DNA of 23,089 nt from an uncultured Roseiflexaceae bacterium (GTDB taxonomy: Bacteria; Chloroflexota; Chloroflexia; Chloroflexales; Roseiflexaceae). Each line of letters opens with the position of its first letter. Position 1 is the first letter of the stretch. Under the pieces are notes generated by a model. That model was not told where the DNA came from and made no database searches. It was given only the letters and a program-made list of their open reading frames with translations. The stretch lies in contig CALKHR010000011.1 in assembly GCA_937988885.1 (NCBI GenBank), positions 1 through 23,089 of the forward strand. The letters are read 5' to 3'. A program made the translations under genes and the position numbers. Of this stretch, positions 1 to 8,059 are shown piece by piece.

Positions 1-537
1 CGCCGCGATAAGGGCAAATATGCCACAGATAATGACAGCGACGATCGCAAAGAGGATCAGGATCACATAGAGGGCCTTATTGCTGGGGAGATTCATACCC
101 GCTTGAATGGCCAAGTAGGTCAGGTAGAGCGAGTAAATGCCTACGACTAGCGAGATAATGCCGCCTACGACAGGGATTAGAGCGAGGATACTTCCTAGAA
201 TGGACAGCGGCACGGTAAACAGCGAGAAGTTGTAGGCCAACTCGCCAAACTCACCGGTGCCTTGAAACGCTCGACCTAAGAGGAAGACGATCCCCCAATA
301 GATGTAGCTACTGATCAATGTTCCGATGACGCCGCCGATAACGCCAGCGACAAGGCTTCCTCCCATGCCCTGCATATTCAAAGCAATAGCGGAGAGGATA
401 CCATTGATCACAGCCGCAATGACGGTATAAATCGTTGCAGCGCCAAGATCGTTCTTCTCATGCTCCTCAAACACCGACACCGATGGACTGGTAAGTACAG
501 CTTTGCTCCCATTGAGCATGGTTTGGAAATCAAACAT
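1..537 (-). CDS. Yip1-family membrane protein (partial, 3' end outside window)
   Basis: The frame opens with ATG at 537 and stays open to the window edge, giving 179 residues without a stop, so the C-terminus is missing. The protein begins MFDFQTMLNGSKAVLTSPSV and then carries about five hydrophobic segments rich in Gly, Ile, Val and Ala, including a stretch reading IPVVGGIISLVVGIYSLYLT. This is the layout of the Yip1 domain, a multi-pass membrane domain of unknown biochemical role in bacteria. A GAGG ribosome site lies about 9 bases upstream of the ATG. The N-terminal pattern MLNxSKxVLTxPSVxxFExxE is shared with the next gene at 784-1383, so the two are tandem paralogues. They are separated by 246 bases with a terminator hairpin, so each is probably transcribed separately. 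The family call is good; the cellular role is unknown. Confidence 0.75.
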   Translation of the reverse strand, partial: MFDFQTMLNGSKAVLTSPSVSVFEEHEKNDLGAATIYTVIAAVINGILSAIALNMQGMGGSLVAGVIGGVIGTLISSYIYWGIVFLLGRAFQGTGEFGELAYNFSLFTVPLSILGSILALIPVVGGIISLVVGIYSLYLTYLAIQAGMNLPSNKALYVILILFAIVAVIICGIFALIAA

Positions 538-721
538 ACGTAAAACCTCGCTTGTGTGAAAGAACGCTCAACATGCGCTCTTTGACGTATATATTAGGTG
601 CCCAACGATGCCAAACAGCCGTCTCCTGGTATAACCACATGATGCAGTTATTGAAGAAGTACGTGTTATGGTAGATAGCACGTGGATGCTGGTAGATGAG
701 GACGAGAGGCGAGAAGAAGTT

Positions 722-760
722 GGTAAGGGCAATCATTGCGTTGCCGCGATTGCCCTTACC
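722..760 (-). terminator. Hairpin terminator after the Yip1 gene at 784-1383
   Basis: Perfect 13-base arms (GGTAAGGGCAATC at 722-734, complement at 748-760) flank a 13-base loop, 24 bases past the stop codon of the minus-strand Yip1 gene. On the minus strand the stem is followed by a pyrimidine-rich stretch (AACTTCTTCTC) rather than a T-run. Position and stem strength favour a terminator. The rest of the 538-783 gap shows only a weaker hairpin at 661-683 and the ribosome site of the gene ending at 537. Confidence 0.6.
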
Positions 761-783
761 TAAGCCGAACGGCGAATAACGAC

Positions 784-1383
784 TTAGTTGAAGGCACCAC
801 TTGCGGCTGCAGTGCCAAAGATGGCTGCAAAGACCATACCAATAACTACGAACCAAACAATCCACTGAGCAACGATCGCGGCCACCACCGAAATAATCGC
901 TGGGGTCTGCTCCAAGTTCATGCTCGAGCGCGCGGCCAGATAGCCCAAGTAGATTTGGTAGAGACTTAACACAAACGAAATCGGAGCAAAGGCACAACCG
1001 AGCAGCGGTATCGCACCAACAACACCCGTAACTGCTGCGATTGGAGCCATATACAACGAGCAGGTGTAGAACACTTCATCCTGCGTGCCCGTGCCACCCT
1101 GCTGCTTGCCAACGAACGTCAGCACATAGGCGAATACGAAGAAGTTCAGTAGTGGTGCCACGACGCCCATCACAAGGCCACTAATTGCCCCACTAATGCC
1201 ACCCAGCAGACCGAATACCAAACCAGCGATACCAGCGATTGCAGCAGCCGTGCCAATGTATACGATGGCTTCGCGGGTACCGCCCTGTCGCTCGAACTGC
1301 TCAAAGGACTCCACGCTCGGCTTGGTGAGCACAACCTTGCTCTGGTTCAACATGTCGGTGATTGAAACGCCCTGAACGATCAT
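784..1383 (-). CDS. Yip1-family integral membrane protein
   Basis: This gene encodes 199 residues and starts at an ATG with AGGAG about 8 bases upstream. The soluble N-terminus (residues 1-38, with MLNQSKVVLTKPSVESFEQF at 11-30) precedes about five membrane segments near 39-64, 66-91, 107-130, 131-150 and 162-190, with many Gly and Ala residues as in Yip1 domains. No catalytic motif is visible. It is a tandem paralogue of the truncated gene at 1-537 and has its own hairpin terminator at 722-760. Bacterial Yip1 proteins are proposed to affect membrane organisation or transport, but nothing in this sequence shows a substrate. The family assignment is fairly secure and the function is unknown. 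Confidence 0.8.
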   Translation of the reverse strand: MIVQGVSITDMLNQSKVVLTKPSVESFEQFERQGGTREAIVYIGTAAAIAGIAGLVFGLLGGISGAISGLVMGVVAPLLNFFVFAYVLTFVGKQQGGTGTQDEVFYTCSLYMAPIAAVTGVVGAIPLLGCAFAPISFVLSLYQIYLGYLAARSSMNLEQTPAIISVVAAIVAQWIVWFVVIGMVFAAIFGTAAASGAFN

Positions 1384-1698
1384 GGTTTGTCTCCTAAATG
1401 CAATGATGTCGATGCGATACCTACAATGGTACTTGGACTGACAGCACGGGTGAGATCAAGGCACTGATACGCCTATGTTTCGAGTACCTCCTTGCTGCTA
1501 ATGAGTGAGAACGGGTTGGATGAAAGGTTGGGTTGGTTCTATTGTAAACCAAAAAACAACAACCATTTCATAAAATCGCTCCCTATTTCACCTCATTTTG
1601 CTAAGAGGTCCCTCGCTTCTCGGCTGTAAGCGTTTCCTGATCAACACTGCAAGGATATACGAAGGATTGATCGAAAAGGTTTCGGCACTGTTGAAAAC
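1384..1698. other. Intergenic spacer between ppk2 and the Yip1 gene
   Basis: This 315-base spacer holds no credible gene. On the minus strand it contains a TACAAT -10-like hexamer (1541-1546) behind a T-rich stretch, without a convincing -35, which could be the Yip1 promoter. An inverted repeat TTGGTT/AACCAA (1533-1538/1547-1552) overlaps it. An isolated AAGGAGGT lies about 105 bases before the Yip1 start with no start codon after it. No clear terminator for ppk2 was seen. Confidence 0.35.
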
Positions 1699-2529
1699 TC
1701 ATTGAGGCACCGTGCCAAACGCGGCAAGTTCGCGACGACGCTCCGCACTCATCGTCTCAAGGGTCGCACGCCAGTCCTCCCGATACTGCTGAAGCGTATT
1801 CACAAGCGTCTCGCAGATCGCCAGGTTACGGTACCATTTGCGGTTTGCGGGGACGATATACCAGGGAGCATAGTCGGTGGAACAGCGGCTCAGCGCTTCC
1901 TCATAGGCCTGCTGGTAGTCCTTCCAATGCTCGCGCTCCTGCCAATCGCTCGGCGAAAGCTTCCACGCCTTCTCGATCTCCTGTTCGCGCGCGAGCAGCC
2001 GTTCCATCTGCTCGTCCTTACTGATGTGCAGGAAGCATTTGATGATGATCGTATTGGTGTCGTTCAGGAGGCGCTCGAAGTTATTGATCTGCTCGTAGCG
2101 GGCCTGCCACATAGACTCGGGCACCAGGTTGTGCACCCGCACCACCAAGACATCTTCGTAGTGCGAGCGGTTGAACACGCCAATCATGCCTTTGCGTGGG
2201 ACAACTTTATGGACACGCCAGAGGAAATCGTGGGAGAGTTCTTCTTCGGTGGGCACCTTAAACGCCTCAACTCGGCATCCCTGCGGATTGATGCGCCCGA
2301 ACACATGGCGAATCGCGCCGTCCTTTCCGCTTGTATCCATCCCTTGCAGGATCAGGAGTGCCGCGTGTGTTCCAGCCGCGTGCAATTCCTCTTGGAGAGT
2401 CGCGAGTTCATTTCTGAGATTGGCGAATAACTCTTTGCCTTCGCTTTTGCTGAGGCCAGCGTTGAAAGAGGGGTCATAGTCGTTGAGATCGACGGTCTGA
2501 TTAGGAGAGATGCGGAAGGCATATGCCAT
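1699..2529 (-). CDS. ppk2: PPK2-family polyphosphate:nucleotide phosphotransferase
   Basis: This 276-residue protein belongs to the PPK2 family, which moves phosphate between polyphosphate and nucleotides (for example polyP plus AMP or ADP giving ADP or ATP) in the cytoplasm. The Walker A loop GMDTSGKDG is at residues 63-71. The Walker B and lid region NRSHYEDVLVVRVH is at 120-132, and YIVPANRKWYRNLAI near the C-terminus is also a family hallmark. Length and the N-terminal FRISPNQTVDLNDYDP type of opening match the PPK2-related class (TIGR03709-like). Substrate preference (AMP, ADP or both) cannot be read from the sequence. The start is supported by GAGGG about 7 bases upstream. It is transcribed divergently from the alpha-xylosidase gene, with no evident functional link. 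All key motifs are intact. Confidence 0.93.
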   Translation of the reverse strand: MAYAFRISPNQTVDLNDYDPSFNAGLSKSEGKELFANLRNELATLQEELHAAGTHAALLILQGMDTSGKDGAIRHVFGRINPQGCRVEAFKVPTEEELSHDFLWRVHKVVPRKGMIGVFNRSHYEDVLVVRVHNLVPESMWQARYEQINNFERLLNDTNTIIIKCFLHISKDEQMERLLAREQEIEKAWKLSPSDWQEREHWKDYQQAYEEALSRCSTDYAPWYIVPANRKWYRNLAICETLVNTLQQYREDWRATLETMSAERRRELAAFGTVPQ

Positions 2530-2622
2530 GTGTGCCCTCGCTTTGCTTATAGAAGGAAACAGCTTGTGTACGAAGCAAAAAGTGCGACCAACAATACTAA
2601 TCGTACCACAGCCCTTTGGTTT

Positions 2623-2653
2623 TTGTTAGCGATTTGCCGTAGCGCTGTATAAT
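2623..2653 (+). promoter_or_regulatory. Candidate sigma-70 promoter of yicI
   Basis: A perfect TATAAT lies at 2648-2653, with TTGTTA at 2623-2628 as a suboptimal -35 (19-base spacing). Transcription would start near 2660, about 58 bases before the chosen yicI start. Because the hexamer overlaps the more upstream in-frame ATG at 2652, it argues against that ATG being the true start. Confidence 0.55.
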
Positions 2654-2717
2654 GAGCGGGTATTCAGCTTCCACACGTCTTCTTCCCAATCGCAGCTCCA
2701 AACAGAAGGAACGAACT

Positions 2718-5036
2718 ATGAAGTTCACGAATGGCTATTGGCTGCTTCGCGATGGTGTGCGTGCGGCCTTTCCCGCCGAGGCGTATGATGTTGAGGCTTC
2801 GGCGGAGTCGCTCACGGTCTATGCGCCTGCAAAACGTGTGGTGCATCGTGGCGATACGCTCAATAGCACGTTGCTCACGGTCACCTTCAGTTCGCCCATG
2901 CCCGATGTCGTGCGGGTGCGCCTCGAACATTGGCGTGGCGAACAACCTCGCCCCCCGCAGTTTGCGATCCAGACGCAGCCAACCGATCCCACGATCGAGA
3001 TGACGGAGCAAGCGGCTCTGTTCACGAGCGGGCGCTTGGCGGTGCGGGTTGCGCGGGGTGGCGCTTGGCGCGTCGAGTTTCTGGGCGATGGTATGCCGAT
3101 CACCGCGAGCGGCTCGCGTGCGATGGGCAGCATCGATGTGGATGGCGTTGGTCACTTTATGCACGAGCAACTGGCGCTCGGCGTGGGCGAGTTCGTCTAC
3201 GGCTTGGGCGAGCGCTTCACCGCCTTCGTCAAGAACGGCCAGGTCGTTGATATCTGGAATGAGGATGGTGGCACCAGTAGCGAACAGGCCTACAAAAATG
3301 TGCCGTTCTACCTCTCGAACCGTGGTTATGGCGTATTCGTCAATGATCCGGGCCACGTCTCGTTCGAGGTCGCCTCTGAGAAGGTGGCGCGTGTGCAGTT
3401 CAGCGTACCGGGCCAGGCGCTTGAGTATTTCGTGATCTACGGCCCCGATCCGAAGTCGGTGCTGAGCAAATACACCGCGCTGACGGGCCGCCCCGCGCTG
3501 CCTCCCGCTTGGTCGTTTGGCCTCTGGCTCTCGACCTCGTTCACCACTAACTACGACGAGGCCACCGTCACCCATTTCATCCAGGGCATGGCCGATCGCG
3601 ACCTGCCGCTGCACGTGTTTCACTTCGACTGCTTCTGGATGCGCGAGTTCAATTGGTGCGACTTTGTGTGGGATGCGCGCACCTTCCCCGATCCGGCGGG
3701 TATGTTGGCCCGTTTGAAGGCGCGTGGCCTCAAGATCTGCGTTTGGATCAACCCATACATCGCGCAGCGCTCGCCATTGTTCGACGAGGGCATGCAGAAC
3801 GGCTATCTGCTGCGCAAACCGAACGGCGATGTGTGGCAGATCGATATGTGGCAGCCCGGCATGGCCCTGGTCGATTTCACAAACCCCGCCGCTTGCGATT
3901 GGTTCGCCTCCAAGCTGCACGCACTGCTCGATCTGGGTGTCGATTGCTTCAAGACCGACTTCGGCGAGCGCATTCCCACCGATGTCGCCTATTGGGACGG
4001 CTCCGATCCCAAGCGGATGCACAACTACTACACGCATCTGTACAACCAACTCGTGTTCAACGTGCTGCGCGAGCGGCGCGGCGAGGGCGAGGCGGTGGTG
4101 TTTGTGCGCTCGGCCACGGCGGGTGGTCAGCAATTCCCCGTGCACTGGGGCGGCGATTGCGAATCGACCTTCGAGTCGATGGCCGAGAGCCTGCGCGGTG
4201 GCCTATCGCTCAGTTTATCGGGCTTCGGCTTTTGGAGCCACGATATCGGCGGCTTTGAGGGCACACCGCCTGTCGCGATCTACAAGCGTTGGCTCGCGTT
4301 CGGCCTGCTCTCGTCGCACAGTCGGCTGCACGGCAGTAGCTCGTACCGTGTGCCGTGGCAGTACGATGATGAAGCCGTCGATGTGCTGCGCCTGTTCACC
4401 AAGCTGAAGTGCCGTTTGATGCCCTACCTCTACGGCGCCGCGGTCGAGGCGCACACCCACGGCGTGCCGATGATGCGGGCGATGCTGCTGGAGTTCCCCG
4501 ATGATCCCACCTGCGATTTTCTGGATCGCCAGTATATGCTGGGTGGCGCACTGCTGGTCGCTCCGGTGCTCTCGTTCGATGGCACCGTGCGCTACTACCT
4601 GCCGAGCGGACGTTGGACGAACTTCTTCACTGGCGAGGTGTTGCTTGGCCCCGGCTGGCGCACCGAGCAGCATTCGATGTTGAGCCTGCCGTTGCTGGTA
4701 CGCCCTGGCACGCTGCTGCCGCTTGGCGCGCACTTCGACCGCCCCGACTACGACTTCGCCGATGGCGTGACGCTGCGCCTGTACGAACTTGGCGATGCCC
4801 AACAGGCGGTCGCTGAGGTGCCCACGCTCACGGGAGGCTTGGCGGCGCGCTTTGTGGCCGAGCGCGAGGGCGATCTGGTGCGCATCAGCCGCACAGCTGG
4901 CGCTGCGCCGTGGAATATCGAACTGGTCGGCGTGACGCAGGCGCAGAGCGACGCGGGTACGCAGCAGCAGGGCGAGCAGGGCCTGCGCATCGCGCTGCCC
5001 GACGACGTGGATCAGGTGGTGATCACTTTGTCGTAG
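2718..5036 (+). CDS. yicI: GH31 alpha-xylosidase, YicI type
   Basis: This gene encodes 772 residues, the same length as E. coli YicI. The enzyme removes terminal alpha-1,6-linked xylose from isoprimeverose and xyloglucan oligosaccharides by a retaining mechanism. The opening MKFTNGYWLLRDGV matches the YicI N-terminus and follows AGAAGGA at good spacing, so I chose 2718 rather than the in-frame ATG at 2652. Domain order is N-terminal beta-sandwich (about 1-245), GH31 barrel (about 245-590) and C-terminal beta domains. The nucleophile is Asp414 in CFKTDFGERIP and the acid/base is Asp480 in HWGGDC. GFWSHDIGGFE and SSHSRLHGS complete the active site. There is no signal peptide, so it acts in the cytoplasm on imported oligosaccharides. 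No sugar transporter is adjacent, unlike the E. coli yicJ-yicI arrangement. The identification is secure. Confidence 0.95.
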   Translation: MKFTNGYWLLRDGVRAAFPAEAYDVEASAESLTVYAPAKRVVHRGDTLNSTLLTVTFSSPMPDVVRVRLEHWRGEQPRPPQFAIQTQPTDPTIEMTEQAALFTSGRLAVRVARGGAWRVEFLGDGMPITASGSRAMGSIDVDGVGHFMHEQLALGVGEFVYGLGERFTAFVKNGQVVDIWNEDGGTSSEQAYKNVPFYLSNRGYGVFVNDPGHVSFEVASEKVARVQFSVPGQALEYFVIYGPDPKSVLSKYTALTGRPALPPAWSFGLWLSTSFTTNYDEATVTHFIQGMADRDLPLHVFHFDCFWMREFNWCDFVWDARTFPDPAGMLARLKARGLKICVWINPYIAQRSPLFDEGMQNGYLLRKPNGDVWQIDMWQPGMALVDFTNPAACDWFASKLHALLDLGVDCFKTDFGERIPTDVAYWDGSDPKRMHNYYTHLYNQLVFNVLRERRGEGEAVVFVRSATAGGQQFPVHWGGDCESTFESMAESLRGGLSLSLSGFGFWSHDIGGFEGTPPVAIYKRWLAFGLLSSHSRLHGSSSYRVPWQYDDEAVDVLRLFTKLKCRLMPYLYGAAVEAHTHGVPMMRAMLLEFPDDPTCDFLDRQYMLGGALLVAPVLSFDGTVRYYLPSGRWTNFFTGEVLLGPGWRTEQHSMLSLPLLVRPGTLLPLGAHFDRPDYDFADGVTLRLYELGDAQQAVAEVPTLTGGLAARFVAEREGDLVRISRTAGAAPWNIELVGVTQAQSDAGTQQQGEQGLRIALPDDVDQVVITLS

Positions 5037-5065
5037 CGTTTAACTCCCGATATCGAGCGTCATGC

Positions 5066-5097
5066 GGTGCAAAGGGTCGCGCTTGGCCCTTTGCACC
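5066..5097 (+). terminator. Hairpin terminator after yicI
   Basis: A perfect 11-base stem (GGTGCAAAGGG at 5066-5076, complement at 5087-5097) with a 10-base loop lies 30 bases past the yicI stop. No T-tract follows it, so termination strength is uncertain. Confidence 0.6.
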
Positions 5098-5176
5098 AAT
5101 GTGCAAGCGCACGATCGCGCTTTCGCCGCTAAACGTCGCGTCGTTGTCGTTGCGTACGAGCATTGTGGTCTTGCTC

Positions 5177-5205
5177 TTGCTTCGAAGGAAATAACTCACT
5201 ATAAT
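5177..5205 (+). promoter_or_regulatory. Candidate promoter of the M4 protease cluster
   Basis: TTGCTT at 5177-5182 and a perfect TATAAT at 5200-5205 are spaced by 17 bases, which is ideal. Transcription would start near 5212 and leave an untranslated leader of about 200 bases before the protease gene. The leader (5212-5411) contains a T-rich patch at 5226-5239 and no structure I can assign to a known riboswitch class. Confidence 0.6.
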
Positions 5206-5423
5206 GCCTTGACACAAGAACCGCGTTTGTTTTGTTTTTCCGAAGCGTTACGGCGCAACCGCATATTCATACCGACAAACCACATTGGGATGTGCTGTGC
5301 ACATGCAAGCACTATGGATGAGTGACTCTTGTAATCCTCCGATCGTCGCTTGCTCTGCCTACGATGCTGGTTTGATAAACGGGCACCTCTTCCAGATGCG
5401 GCACTGAAAACATGGTGGGCGAT

Positions 5424-7994
5424 ATGTTTGAAACTGCTGAGCGGCGAATGAATACTCGGCGAATTGCAGTGTGGTTGTTATTGGTTGCTGTGTTGCTCGG
5501 AGTGGCGGGCCTGCCCTCGGCGCGGGTTGTGGCGCTTCCCACACCGCCCCCGACTGCTGCTCGGCAGGCGCTGCTCGATCTTCAACAGCGCGCCGCAGCA
5601 ACCCTCAATGTGCGCTGGAGTCCGCAGGGTACTGTAGAGTTTCTTTCGGCACCGGGCGACAAACGGCTGCCGTATACGCCCACTCCCGAGCAAGTCGGTG
5701 ATCCTGTCGCGATTGCGATGGGCTTCCTAGAGCAAAACCGCGCGCTCTTCGGCATGCGCAGCGCCACCGACGAGTTGCGGTTGCTGCGGATCGAGCCGGA
5801 TACGCAGCTTGGTTGGGCGCACATTCGCTTCGATCAGGTGTTTCAGGGCTTGTCGGTCTTTGGTCGGCAGTTGGTCGTGCATATCGATACGCAGGGTCAA
5901 GTCGTCGCCGTCAACGGGCAGTTTGCGCCCGGCATCGATGTGCCAACCGAGGCGCTTGTCGATGCGAAGCAGGCCGGCGAACTCGCAATCAAACATATCC
6001 TCAATGAGCAGTTGACCTTCAGTGAGCGGTTGCGCGCCAATCCTCAATTGCTGGAACACCGCACCGAGTTGCTGGTGTATATCGATCATTCCGGCAAAGC
6101 GCGCTTAGCTTGGTCGCTCAAGGCATTGACGGAGAGTCCGCTCGGCGAGTGGCGTATCTTTGTGAATGCGCGTCGTCCCGTGGTGATCCACGCCTTCGAC
6201 AGCCTGAACGAGGCCAAGCGCCGTGTCACCTACACGGCCCGTAACTCCACGCGTTTGCCCGGCAGCCGCCTGATCGATGAGGGCGAGCGTTCGCGCGACG
6301 AGGTGGCCCAAGCGGCTCACGATTCGGCGGGCGTGGTCTACGATTACTTCTTCAACAACTTTCAGCGCGATAGCATCGATGGCCAAGGTGGCACGATCGT
6401 TTCGACGGTTCACTTCGGTAGTTCTCAAGAGGATGCCGAGAACGCTGCCTGGATCAGCGAACTCCAGCAGATGATCTACGGCGATGGTGGCCGCATCTTC
6501 CGTCCGTTGGCGCTCGGCCTCGATGTGGTGGCCCACGAACTGACGCACGGTATCATCGACAATACCGCGCAACTGATTTATGAGGGTCAATCTGGCGCGT
6601 TGAACGAATCGTACGCCGATGTGTTTGGTGTGTTGATCGATTCCAAGGACTGGACGCTCGGCGAGGATGTGGTGAAGTCGCCTCCCTACCCCACACGAGT
6701 GCTGCGCAGCATGGAGGACCCCAATCTGGGTGGTAACTACGACCCGCGCAATCCGCTCGGTGGCGTTGGGCAGCCCGCCCACGCCGATGAGTACGCCAAC
6801 TTGCCGATCAGCCGCCGCTACGACAACGGTGGCGTTCACATCAACAGCGGTATCCCCAACCACGTCGCCTTTTTGGTGGGGCAGGCGCTGGGTCGCGAAA
6901 AGATGGGGCAGATCTACTATCGCACGCTGACGCAATACCTCACGCCGAGCAGCGATTTCTTCCAGGCCGCCGACGCGACCGTGCAGGCCGCGCAGGATCT
7001 GTACGGCGCGAACGATGCCAATGTGGTGCGCAACGCCTTCGCACAGGTTGGCATTAGCGCAGGCGAACCCGATACGTTGCCCGAACCCGCCCCCGACCAG
7101 AGCACGATCCCGAATATCCCTGCGCAGCCGGATCAACCTGAGCCGATCCCGCAGGGCTGCACGGATCTGGTGGTCAACGGTGGCTTTGAGTCGAGTGAAA
7201 AATGGGTCGAGGTGGTGGCGGGCAATGTGTCGATCATCGATAGCGAACTGCCCCACAGCGGTAAGCGCAGCGCTTGGCTCGGTGGCACCGATCAAGAACC
7301 GCTCCAGTTGATCTACCAAGACATTCGTATTCCGCCGAACGCCACATCGGTGCGCCTCAACTACTATCGCCTTATTCACGAGGAGTTGAGCAGCCTGCTC
7401 GGCATTCTCGCGCCCGATGCGATCTTCAGCACTGTGCTCGCCAACACCAACGGCGATGTGATCGCAACGATCGAGACGAACTCATCGACCTCGGGTGATG
7501 ATCGGTGGCATCAAGTCGAGTTCGATATCTCGCGCTATGCAGGCAAGACCGTGCGCCTCGCCTTCGCCGCCGAGAACTCGCTGGGCAACGTCAGTAGCTT
7601 CTTCGTCGATGATGTCGCGCTGATCGCCTGCACGGCGGGCGTCGCTGCGCCGCAGCCACAACCCTCTGGCTCGAACGAAGTCTTTATCGAGGGCACGGTG
7701 ACGAACGTGAACACGGGCCGCGGCATCGAGGGCGCGCAAGTGTTCATCATTCGGCCCGGCCTCAGCGCATCCGCCGCCGCCGCCGACGATACCGTCTCGG
7801 GCAATGAGGTGATCACTTACGGCGTCACCGATGGGAAGGGCTACTACCGCATCAACGAATCGGTGCCGCGCAACCAGACCTACAGCGTGATCATTATCGC
7901 CAACGGCTACCGCCCGATCATCGCCGACGATGGCATTACTGTGGCGGCGGACGCCCCCAACCCGCTGGTGGTCGATGCACAAATGCGGCGCTAA
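5424..7994 (+). CDS. Secreted thermolysin-like (M4) metalloprotease with C-terminal binding domains
   Basis: This gene encodes 856 residues from the chosen start. The Sec signal anchor RRIAVWLLLVAVLLG is followed by an FTP/PepSY propeptide (about 60-265) and the M4 catalytic domain (about 270-545). The zinc site is HELTH (His371, Glu372, His375) with Glu395 in GALNESYADVFG as third ligand, and the catalytic His472 sits in DNGGVHINSG. All key residues are present. After a Pro-rich linker come a jelly-roll module (about 578-735; LVVNGGFES to SFFVDDVALIAC) and a carboxypeptidase-regulatory-like beta domain (about 750-856). It should be an exported neutral protease that matures by removing its propeptide. 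The start is uncertain: 5424 follows GGTGGG, 5412 lacks a ribosome site, and 5448 would give the most compact signal peptide. It heads the five-gene run ending at 11490. Confidence 0.93.
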   Translation: MFETAERRMNTRRIAVWLLLVAVLLGVAGLPSARVVALPTPPPTAARQALLDLQQRAAATLNVRWSPQGTVEFLSAPGDKRLPYTPTPEQVGDPVAIAMGFLEQNRALFGMRSATDELRLLRIEPDTQLGWAHIRFDQVFQGLSVFGRQLVVHIDTQGQVVAVNGQFAPGIDVPTEALVDAKQAGELAIKHILNEQLTFSERLRANPQLLEHRTELLVYIDHSGKARLAWSLKALTESPLGEWRIFVNARRPVVIHAFDSLNEAKRRVTYTARNSTRLPGSRLIDEGERSRDEVAQAAHDSAGVVYDYFFNNFQRDSIDGQGGTIVSTVHFGSSQEDAENAAWISELQQMIYGDGGRIFRPLALGLDVVAHELTHGIIDNTAQLIYEGQSGALNESYADVFGVLIDSKDWTLGEDVVKSPPYPTRVLRSMEDPNLGGNYDPRNPLGGVGQPAHADEYANLPISRRYDNGGVHINSGIPNHVAFLVGQALGREKMGQIYYRTLTQYLTPSSDFFQAADATVQAAQDLYGANDANVVRNAFAQVGISAGEPDTLPEPAPDQSTIPNIPAQPDQPEPIPQGCTDLVVNGGFESSEKWVEVVAGNVSIIDSELPHSGKRSAWLGGTDQEPLQLIYQDIRIPPNATSVRLNYYRLIHEELSSLLGILAPDAIFSTVLANTNGDVIATIETNSSTSGDDRWHQVEFDISRYAGKTVRLAFAAENSLGNVSSFFVDDVALIACTAGVAAPQPQPSGSNEVFIEGTVTNVNTGRGIEGAQVFIIRPGLSASAAAADDTVSGNEVITYGVTDGKGYYRINESVPRNQTYSVIIIANGYRPIIADDGITVAADAPNPLVVDAQMRR

Positions 7995-8059
7995 TCCGTG
8001 TTGCACAGCCCTGATCGCTCGTTTGTCTTGGGAACTGCGGAACAAGATTGCAGGATACA

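Noticed and set aside
530..997. A 155-codon minus-strand frame across the gap between the two Yip1 genes
   Set aside because: Half of it overlaps the Yip1 gene at 784-1383 out of frame, the rest spans the terminator hairpin, and its composition (many Cys, Trp and His) is unlike a real protein.
1702..2430. A 242-codon plus-strand frame opposite ppk2
   Set aside because: It is antisense to the intact PPK2 motifs, with no ribosome site or family features.
2652..2717. Extended N-terminus of yicI from the ATG at 2652
   Set aside because: The ATG overlaps a perfect -10 box and the downstream ATG at 2718 has a ribosome site and matches the family N-terminus.
2664..4145. A 493-codon open frame on the minus strand opposite yicI
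   Set aside because: It lies wholly antisense to a gene with clear family motifs and is Arg/His/Ala-rich, as expected from GC-biased codons read backwards.
6105..7379. A 424-codon open frame on the minus strand opposite the M4 protease
   Set aside because: It has no recognisable domain and mirrors the codon bias of the protease gene.
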